From: Sphingomonas sp. So64.6b
Lineage (GTDB): Bacteria > Pseudomonadota > Alphaproteobacteria > Sphingomonadales > Sphingomonadaceae
Assembly (NCBI RefSeq): GCF_014171475.1
Contig: NZ_CP048817.1
Span: forward strand, 620,001-684,000
DNA length: 64,000 bases
Direction: 5' to 3'
A program made the translations under genes and the position numbers. The notes below the pieces were generated by a model that did not search any database, was not told where the DNA came from, and saw only the letters and a list, made by a program, of their open reading frames with translations. Position 1 is the first letter of the stretch. Each line of letters begins with the position of its first letter. Below, piece after piece: positions 57,816 to 64,000 of this stretch.

Positions 57816-59035
57816 CCGACCTGCGCACTCAGGGTCGCAAGGGCGGCATGTGGAACCGGATGAAGGATCGCGGCGGTCGCGGTGACCGCTCGCCGCTTGG
57901 CCTGTGGTTCTGGGATATCGACCGTGTGCTGCTGCTGCTTGCGCTGCTGCTGATTGCGATCGGACTGGTCGCGGTCGGCGCGGCATCGCCTGCCGCTGCG
58001 CAGCGTTATTCTGACGAGAAGCATCATATACCGCCGCTTTTCTATCTGTGGTGGCAGCTTGCCTGGGTCGGTGTATCGCTGCCGGTGTTGTTCGCCGTGT
58101 CGATGCTGCCGGTCGCTTTCGCGCGGCGTATGGCGTTGATCGGTACGGTTGTGTGCCTCGTGTTGCTGATGCTGGTGCCGTTCTTCGGCATCGAGCGTAA
58201 CGGTGCGACACGCTGGCTCGATTTCGGCGTTTCGCTTCTCCAGCCCTCCGAATTCCTCAAGCCGTTCTTCATCGTCACAACGGCGTGGCTGTTGTCGTTG
58301 CGCGCGCAGGACAGCGACCTGCCGGTGGTGACGATCACCGGTGCGCTCACCGCTCTGGTCGCGCTGCTATTGATGATGCAGCCCGATTTCGGCCAGACGG
58401 TGGTATTTGCGGCGGTGTGGCTTGCACTGCTGATGATCTCCGGCACGCCGGTCAAGGTTATGGCGGCGCTGATCGGCTGCGTGCCCGCCGGGCTGCTCGC
58501 GGCCTATCTCTTCTATGACACCGCACGGGTGCGGATCGATGCCTTTCTGTTTCCGGGCGCTGAGGGCGGGTCGGACAATTTCCAGACCAATGCCGCGCAT
58601 AACGCGATCACGGCCGGCGGCTGGCGGGGGACCGGTCCAGGCGGCGGCACAATGAAATTCCGTCTGCCGGAAGGGCATACCGATTACATCTTCTCGGTGA
58701 TCGGCGAGGAGTTTGGGCTGGTCGCCTGTGCGGTGATCGCGATCCTGTTTCTGGCGATCGTGGTGCGGGTGTTCGTCAAGCTGCTCGACGAGCAGGACGA
58801 GTTCCGTCTGTTCGCCGCAGCCGGTCTGGCGACCCAATTCGGGGCACAAGCGCTGATCAGCATGGCGGTCAATACCGGCCTTGCGCCTTCGAAAGGCATG
58901 ACTTTGCCCTTTATCAGCTATGGCGGATCCTCGTTGATAGCTTTGTCGATCGGTATGGGATTGCTGCTTGCCTTTACCCGTCGAAATCCGTTCGTATCGC
59001 GGTCACCCTATATCGCACGGTGGAGCGGCGAATGA
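57812..59035 (+). CDS. ftsW: peptidoglycan glycosyltransferase FtsW
   Basis: 407 residues from the ATG at 57812, overlapping murD. A cytoplasmic basic head is followed by ten transmembrane helices of the SEDS family, with conserved GATRWLDFGVSLLQPSEFLK (periplasmic/ membrane motif), the large extracellular loop containing NAAHNAITAGGWRGTGPGGG and the end AVNTGLAPSKGMTLPFISYG. It polymerises septal glycan from lipid II with FtsI. The stop overlaps murG. Confidence 0.96.
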   Translation: MTDLRTQGRKGGMWNRMKDRGGRGDRSPLGLWFWDIDRVLLLLALLLIAIGLVAVGAASPAAAQRYSDEKHHIPPLFYLWWQLAWVGVSLPVLFAVSMLPVAFARRMALIGTVVCLVLLMLVPFFGIERNGATRWLDFGVSLLQPSEFLKPFFIVTTAWLLSLRAQDSDLPVVTITGALTALVALLLMMQPDFGQTVVFAAVWLALLMISGTPVKVMAALIGCVPAGLLAAYLFYDTARVRIDAFLFPGAEGGSDNFQTNAAHNAITAGGWRGTGPGGGTMKFRLPEGHTDYIFSVIGEEFGLVACAVIAILFLAIVVRVFVKLLDEQDEFRLFAAAGLATQFGAQALISMAVNTGLAPSKGMTLPFISYGGSSLIALSIGMGLLLAFTRRNPFVSRSPYIARWSGE

Positions 59036-60192
59036 ACAAGACACGGCATTTCGTCCTCGCGGCGGGCGGTACCGGCGGCCATATGGTGCCGGCAGCGGCA
59101 TTGGCGAGCGAGCTCAAGGGGCGTGGCCACCATGTCTCGTTGATCAGTGACGAGCGCGGCGTGCGGTTTCCCGGTCTGTTCGAAGGTATCCAAACGCATA
59201 TCCTGCCCGCCGGGCGGCTGAGCGGCGGCCCGGTCGGTTGGGCGAAAGCGGCATCTGCGATGTATAAAGGTCGGGTGCTGGCGATCGAGTTGTATCGGCA
59301 TCAGCGTCCCGCGGCAGTGATCGGCTTTGGTGGCTATCCTGCGCTCCCGGCTCTGCTCGCCGCATTCAATCAGGGCATTCCCAGCGCGGTGCATGAACAA
59401 AATGCCGTGCTTGGCCGAGTCAACCGGCTGGTCGCGGGCAAGGTCAGCGCGATCGCCACTTCCTATGCCGAGGTCGAACGGCTGAAGGACGCGCATCGCG
59501 GCAAGACCCATCTGGTCGGCAATCCGGTGCGCGACGCGGTACTCGCGCTGCGCAACCAGCCTTATCCGCTGCTCGAGGAGGATGGCATCTTCCGTGTGCT
59601 GGTCACCGGCGGCAGCCAGGGCGCGAGCGTGCTGAGCCAAGTCGTGCCCGACGGATTGTCGTTGCTGCCGATCGGCTTTCGCCGCCGCCTGCAGGTAACG
59701 CATCAAGCGCGGATCGAGGATATCGACGCGGCGCGGGCGAAATATGCCGAACTGTCGATCGCGGCCGACCTGGCGACCTATCTACCCGACATGCCCGAGC
59801 ATCTCGCCTGGGCGCATGTCGTGATTGCGCGAGCGGGCGCATCGACGATCGCCGAACTGACCGCGGCGGGACGGCCCGGTATTCTCGTTCCGCTTCCCAC
59901 GGCGACCGACGATCATCAGACCGCGAACGCGCGCGAGATCACCATGGCGGGAGGGGCCCGCACGATTGAGCAGCGCAACTTCACCCCCAAGGAACTGGCC
60001 AAGCAAATGCAACGGCTAGGGCTCGATCCGGCGGCACTGCAAAATGCCGCTGGCCGTGCGCGCAGCTGTGGGCGGCCCGATGCAGCGCGCGACCTCGCCG
60101 ACTTGGTCGAGAGCCTCGACGCGCCGGCCGGCGATATGCTGGTTGGTGAGGGGCGCCCCAAGAAATTTGGTGATAAGGCAGCGTTTGCATGA
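59032..60192 (+). CDS. murG: UDP-GlcNAc:lipid I transferase MurG
   Basis: 386 residues, GT28 family. The N-terminal motif [20 protein letters not shown] binds lipid [16 protein letters not shown] and [13 protein letters not shown] follow, and the C-terminal UDP-GlcNAc site is in [18 protein letters not shown] and [20 protein letters not shown]. It makes lipid II on the inner face of the membrane. The C-terminal tail past residue 360 is longer than in E. coli (355 residues). The start overlaps ftsW, the stop overlaps murC. Confidence 0.96.
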   Translation: MNKTRHFVLAAGGTGGHMVPAAALASELKGRGHHVSLISDERGVRFPGLFEGIQTHILPAGRLSGGPVGWAKAASAMYKGRVLAIELYRHQRPAAVIGFGGYPALPALLAAFNQGIPSAVHEQNAVLGRVNRLVAGKVSAIATSYAEVERLKDAHRGKTHLVGNPVRDAVLALRNQPYPLLEEDGIFRVLVTGGSQGASVLSQVVPDGLSLLPIGFRRRLQVTHQARIEDIDAARAKYAELSIAADLATYLPDMPEHLAWAHVVIARAGASTIAELTAAGRPGILVPLPTATDDHQTANAREITMAGGARTIEQRNFTPKELAKQMQRLGLDPAALQNAAGRARSCGRPDAARDLADLVESLDAPAGDMLVGEGRPKKFGDKAAFA

Positions 60193-61604
60193 AGGGTGTC
60201 GCGACAGATATCGGCACGATCCACTTCGTCGGCATCGGCGGCATCGGCATGTCGGGCATCGCCGAGGTGATGAAGAATCTCGGCTATGACGTGCAGGGGT
60301 CGGACGTGGCCGAGGGTTATGTCGTGCAGGGTCTGCGCGACAAGGGCATCGTGGTGCATGTCGGCCATCATGCCGATAATCTCGGCGATGCGGCAGTGGT
60401 CGTCACCTCGACCGCGATCAAGCGCGACAATCCGGAAGTGAATGCCGCGCTCGAACGACGCATCCCGGTTGTGCGGCGCGCCGAGATGTTGGCCGAACTG
60501 ATGCGTCTCAAATCGACCGTCGCGGTGGCGGGGACGCATGGCAAGACAACGACGACCTCGATGGTCGCGGCCTTGCTCGATGCCGGCGGGGTGGATCCGA
60601 CCGTGATCAATGGCGGGATCATCAACAGCTATGGCTCGAACGCGCGGCTTGGCGCGAGCGACTGGATGGTGGTCGAGGCGGATGAGAGCGACGGCAGCTT
60701 CTTGCGGCTTGACGGCACGATCGCCGTGGTCACCAATATCGATCCGGAACATCTTGATCATTATGGTTCGTTCGATGCGGTGAAAGACGCGTTCGTCGAC
60801 TTCATCGAGAATGTGCCGTTTTACGGTGCGGCCTTGTTGTGCCTCGATCATCCCGAAGTGCAGGCGATCATTCCGCGCGTGCGCGATCGCCGCGTGGTGA
60901 CTTATGGCTTTGCCGCACAAGCCGATGTGCGCGGCGTCAATGTGACGCCGATACCCGGCGGCAATCGCTTCGAATGCCTGGTGCGCAGCCGCGACGGATC
61001 GGTGCGGTCGATCGAGGGGATCGAAATGCCGATGCCCGGCCGCCATAATGTGCAGAACGCACTGGCGGCAATCGGCGTGGCACTGGAACTCGGCATCGAC
61101 GATGCGACGATCCAGCAGGGCCTCGCCAAATTCGGCGGCGTGAAAAGGCGCTTTACCAAGGTCGGCCAGATTCCGGTCGAAGGCGGTATGGTCACGATCA
61201 TCGACGATTACGGCCATCATCCGGTCGAGATTCGTGCCGTGCTCGCGGCGGCGCGCGAGGGCGTGGAAAACCGCGTCATCGCGGTTGTCCAGCCGCATCG
61301 TTACTCGCGTCTCGGCAATCTGATGGAGGAGTTCCAGCAAGCGTTCAACGATGCCGACATAGTGCTGGTTACGCCAGTCTATGCCGCTGGCGAGGCGCCG
61401 GTGGAGGGCGTCGATGCCGACGCGCTGGTCGAGGGACTGAAGCGGCGCGGGCATCGCTCGGCGGCAACAATTGCCGACGCCGATGCGCTTGCGAGCGTTC
61501 TGGCGACGACGATCCAGGCTGGCGATATGGTCGTGTGCCTTGGCGCGGGCGACATCACCAAATGGGCGGCGGGCCTGGCCGATGCGATCGAGGCGAAGCG
61601 GTGA
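60189..61604 (+). CDS. murC: UDP-MurNAc:L-alanine ligase
   Basis: 471 residues. [20 protein letters not shown] is the UDP-binding start, [20 protein letters not shown] the ATP site, then [25 protein letters not shown], and [16 protein letters not shown] and [15 protein letters not shown] near the end. It adds the first peptide residue to UDP-MurNAc. The stop overlaps the murB start (GTGA). Confidence 0.97.
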   Translation: MKGVATDIGTIHFVGIGGIGMSGIAEVMKNLGYDVQGSDVAEGYVVQGLRDKGIVVHVGHHADNLGDAAVVVTSTAIKRDNPEVNAALERRIPVVRRAEMLAELMRLKSTVAVAGTHGKTTTTSMVAALLDAGGVDPTVINGGIINSYGSNARLGASDWMVVEADESDGSFLRLDGTIAVVTNIDPEHLDHYGSFDAVKDAFVDFIENVPFYGAALLCLDHPEVQAIIPRVRDRRVVTYGFAAQADVRGVNVTPIPGGNRFECLVRSRDGSVRSIEGIEMPMPGRHNVQNALAAIGVALELGIDDATIQQGLAKFGGVKRRFTKVGQIPVEGGMVTIIDDYGHHPVEIRAVLAAAREGVENRVIAVVQPHRYSRLGNLMEEFQQAFNDADIVLVTPVYAAGEAPVEGVDADALVEGLKRRGHRSAATIADADALASVLATTIQAGDMVVCLGAGDITKWAAGLADAIEAKR

Positions 61605-62500
61605 CCGTCTGCTACGCCCTTCCACCCGTGCGCGGCACCGCCACGCATGAAGGCAGCCTGGCCGATTTCATCTGGTTCCGCACCGGCGGACCGGCGGAAT
61701 GGCTCGTGCGACCCGAAGATGTGAATGACCTTGCCGCGTTCATGGCGGGCCTCGATCAGTCCACGCCGGTCTTGCCGGTCGGAGTAGGATCGAACTTGAT
61801 CGTGCGTGATGGCGGCGTGCCTGGCGTAGTGGTGCGCCTGCCCAAGGCGATGGCGAAAGTTTCGGTCGAGCCGGCCAACAGGGTCAGGGCGGGCGGCGCG
61901 GCAATGGGCATTTCGGTTGCCAGCGGCGCGCGCGATGCGGGCATTGCCGGGCTGGAATTCCTGCGTGGCATTCCCGGCACGGTGGGCGGCGCGGTTCGGA
62001 TGAATGCCGGCGCCTATGGTCGCGACACAAGCGATATCCTGATCGAAGCGACAATTGTGACGCGCGGTGGATCGGTCGAAATCTGGTCGGCGGCAAAACT
62101 TGGTTATACCTATCGTCACTCCGACCTGCCGGCCGGTGCGGTGGTGGTCGAAGCATTGTTTGAAGGCATACCCGGCGATTCCAAGGTGATCGGAGCGGAG
62201 ATGGACCGCATCGCCGCCGAGCGTGAAGCGTCACAGCCACTGCGTTCACGCACCGGCGGTTCGACCTTCAAGAATCCGGAAGGGCTCAAGGCCTGGGCGT
62301 TGATCGACGCCGCCGGATGTCGTGGGCTCACGCGCGGTGAGGCGCAGGTCAGCGAGAAGCATTGCAACTTTCTGCTCAATCTCGGGTCGGCGACCAGCGC
62401 CGATATCGAAGCGCTGGGCGAGGAAGTTCGCGACAGGGTAAAGGCTCATTCGGGAGTAGTGTTGGAGTGGGAGATTCAGCGGGTGGGGGTCGTCAAATGA
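61601..62500 (+). CDS. murB: UDP-N-acetylenolpyruvoylglucosamine reductase
   Basis: 299 residues from the GTG at 61601. FAD-binding region [54 protein letters not shown] (pyrophosphate loop), [18 protein letters not shown] and the C-terminal [20 protein letters not shown]. The short form without the extra E. coli-type Tyr loop suggests a type II enzyme. It reduces UDP-GlcNAc-enolpyruvate to UDP-MurNAc with NADPH. Confidence 0.96.
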   Translation: MTVCYALPPVRGTATHEGSLADFIWFRTGGPAEWLVRPEDVNDLAAFMAGLDQSTPVLPVGVGSNLIVRDGGVPGVVVRLPKAMAKVSVEPANRVRAGGAAMGISVASGARDAGIAGLEFLRGIPGTVGGAVRMNAGAYGRDTSDILIEATIVTRGGSVEIWSAAKLGYTYRHSDLPAGAVVVEALFEGIPGDSKVIGAEMDRIAAEREASQPLRSRTGGSTFKNPEGLKAWALIDAAGCRGLTRGEAQVSEKHCNFLLNLGSATSADIEALGEEVRDRVKAHSGVVLEWEIQRVGVVK

Positions 62501-63441
62501 GCCAGCTCCACGTTGCGGTCCTGATGGGCGGCTGGTCCGCCGAACGTGAGGTGTCGCTGATGAGCGGCACCGGCATTGCGGAGGCGCTGGAAAGCCGCGG
62601 CCACCGCGTCACACGGATCGACATGGGGCGCGATGTCGCCGCGAAGTTGACCGAAGCCGCGCCGGATGTCGTGTTCAACGCGCTGCATGGGACGCCCGGC
62701 GAAGACGGAACGGTGCAGGGTATGCTCGACCTGATGGGTCTGAAATATACTCATTCCGGTCTCGTCACCTCGGTCATCGCGATCGATAAGGTGCTGACCA
62801 AACAGGCGCTGGTACCGCACGGCATTCCGATGCCGGGCGGTCGCATCGTCAAGAGCGCGAGCCTGTACGAGGGCGATCCGTTAACCCGGCCCTATGTGCT
62901 GAAGCCAGTCAATGAGGGCTCCTCGGTCGGCGTCGCGATCGTCACCGACAGCGGTAATTACGGCAATCCGATCGCGCCCGGCGCGGCGGGACCGTGGCAG
63001 GAATTCGACGAGTTGCTCGCCGAGCCGTTCGTGCGCGGGCGCGAACTGACCACCGCAGTGCTGGGCGGCGAGGCGCTCGGGGTCACCGAGCTCAAGCCGA
63101 AGAGCGGTTTTTACGATTACGAATCCAAATATACCGAAGGGCTGACCGAGCATGTCTGCCCGGCCGACATTCCCGATGAGATCGCCGAGGCGTGCAAGGC
63201 GATCGCGGTCGAATCGCATCGGCTACTCGGCTGCAGGGGCGCGTCGCGATCGGACTTCCGCTGGGACGATGAACGCGGCGTCGACGGTCTGTTTCTGCTT
63301 GAGGTCAATACTCAGCCCGGCATGACGCCGCTCAGCCTGGTACCTGAACAGGCACGGCATATCGGGATGAGCTATGCAGAGCTGGTCCAGAGAATCGTCG
63401 ATGACGCGCTCGTCGGATCTGACACTGGGGGAGGTGCCTGA
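62497..63441 (+). CDS. ddl: D-alanine:D-alanine ligase
   Basis: 314 residues from the ATG at 62497. ATP-grasp fold: VLMGGWSAEREVSLMSGTGI at the start, NALHGTPGEDGTVQGMLDLM, LKPVNEGSSVGVAIVTD and the C-terminal EVNTQPGMTPLSLVPEQARH with the conserved Asn. It makes the D-Ala-D-Ala dipeptide used by MurF. The stop shares one base with the ftsQ ATG. Confidence 0.97.
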   Translation: MSQLHVAVLMGGWSAEREVSLMSGTGIAEALESRGHRVTRIDMGRDVAAKLTEAAPDVVFNALHGTPGEDGTVQGMLDLMGLKYTHSGLVTSVIAIDKVLTKQALVPHGIPMPGGRIVKSASLYEGDPLTRPYVLKPVNEGSSVGVAIVTDSGNYGNPIAPGAAGPWQEFDELLAEPFVRGRELTTAVLGGEALGVTELKPKSGFYDYESKYTEGLTEHVCPADIPDEIAEACKAIAVESHRLLGCRGASRSDFRWDDERGVDGLFLLEVNTQPGMTPLSLVPEQARHIGMSYAELVQRIVDDALVGSDTGGGA

Positions 63442-64000
63442 TGGCCGCCACGCTCAAACGCGCACCGGCGCGCCGTCCGGTCCAGAAGCGCAAGCAGCCG
63501 CGCACGTCGATCATCGATCGTATCATCGCCGCGCTGCCGATCAGCGAAGCGATGCTGCACCGCATCGCGACCTGGTCGATCACCGGCGCGGTGATTGCCG
63601 GGCTGGGTACTTTCGCGGTCTGGATGGGCGTGCCCGGCGCGATCGGCGTGGCGGTGGCCGAGGGGGTTGGCCGCGCTGGTTTCCGCGTCGAACAGATCGA
63701 GGTCACCGGGCTGAGCCGGATGGACCGGATGTCGGTCTATGCCGTCGCGCTCGACCAGCAATCGCGCGCGATGCCGCTGGTCAGCCTGGAGGAAGTACGC
63801 ACCAAATTGCTGAAATATGGCTGGATCGCGGATGCCCATGTCTCGCGCCGGCTGCCCGATACGTTGCTTGTCCATATCGTCGAACGGCGGCCAACTGCTG
63901 TGTGGCAGGACAAGGGGCAATTGTCGTTGATCGCGGCGAACGGCGTATGGCTTGAGCCGGTCCGGGCCGATGCGATGCCTGATCTACCGCTGGTCATCGG
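63441..64000 (+). CDS. ftsQ: cell division protein FtsQ, 5' part
   Basis: 186 residues are seen before the window ends. A long basic cytoplasmic head (TLKRAPARRPVQKRKQPRTS) is followed by one transmembrane helix (ATWSITGAVIAGLGTFAVWM) and a POTRA domain: FRVEQIEVTGLSRMDRMSVY, VSLEEVRTKLLKYGWIADAH, VSRRLPDTLLVHIVERRPTA. FtsQ links FtsB/FtsL to the divisome. The C-terminal beta part is off the edge. Confidence 0.95.
   Translation, partial: MAATLKRAPARRPVQKRKQPRTSIIDRIIAALPISEAMLHRIATWSITGAVIAGLGTFAVWMGVPGAIGVAVAEGVGRAGFRVEQIEVTGLSRMDRMSVYAVALDQQSRAMPLVSLEEVRTKLLKYGWIADAHVSRRLPDTLLVHIVERRPTAVWQDKGQLSLIAANGVWLEPVRADAMPDLPLVI

Overview
The window is GC-rich chromosomal DNA from an alphaproteobacterium, most probably a sphingomonad (Sphingomonadaceae). 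The signs are the mraZ-rsmH-ftsL-ftsI-murE-murF-mraY-murD-ftsW-murG-murC-murB-ddl-ftsQ order, an NDUFA12 gene beside DUF2155 and aat, a GAAC-N7-GAAC LexA box of alphaproteobacterial type, and a TonB-dependent receptor close to rpoC. No rRNA, plasmid, phage, IS element or CRISPR array was seen.

Left part (1-28.7 kb): this holds the transcription/translation block that in many bacteria is compact, tRNA-Trp-secE-nusG-rplK-rplA-rplJ-rplL-rpoB-rpoC. All its genes are on the minus strand and in the usual order, but the block is cut into four pieces by accessory genes. Two tandem secreted/membrane Pro-Ala-rich paralogues and a ParDE toxin-antitoxin pair lie between rplL and rpoB. PhoX, a VanW-glycosyltransferase fusion and two small lipoproteins lie between rplA and rplJ. 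An AraC-type regulator, two secreted cupins and a secreted NTF2-like protein lie between tRNA-Trp and secE. Each core piece keeps its own signals: a strong promoter before rpoB, an L10-type leader and promoter before rplJ, and a terminator after rplA.

Middle part (28.7-48.2 kb): a mosaic of short operons and single genes. They encode a membrane GGDEF/EAL protein, a GNAT enzyme, a fatty acyl-AMP ligase, RecX, a double cold-shock protein with a DUF192 lipoprotein, NDUFA12/DUF2155 convergent with aat and a ParA-type ATPase, a small AT-richer islet with a Cys-rich CPCC-like protein, an MliC-like lipoprotein, a LexA-boxed Y-family polymerase, a thioesterase, a GMC oxidoreductase, a hypoxanthine-DNA glycosylase, DUF1993, a VWA lipoprotein, a DUF962 membrane protein and a cysteine synthase.

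Right part (48.2-64 kb): the division and cell wall (dcw) cluster on the plus strand, with nearly every gene overlapping the next by 1-4 bases. It starts with mraZ, preceded by an array of CCC triplets spaced exactly 10 bp that looks like the MraZ operator, and runs off the window inside ftsQ.

The most unusual signal is a family of palindromic repeats built on CTCTCCC...GGGAGAG. One copy sits between rpoB and rpoC. One sits between murE and murF and supplies the murF ribosome binding site. One, with a 25-bp near-perfect inverted repeat, is inserted in frame inside the essential gene murD, where it is translated as about 35 extra residues. This resembles in principle the protein-coding palindromic elements known from Rickettsia.
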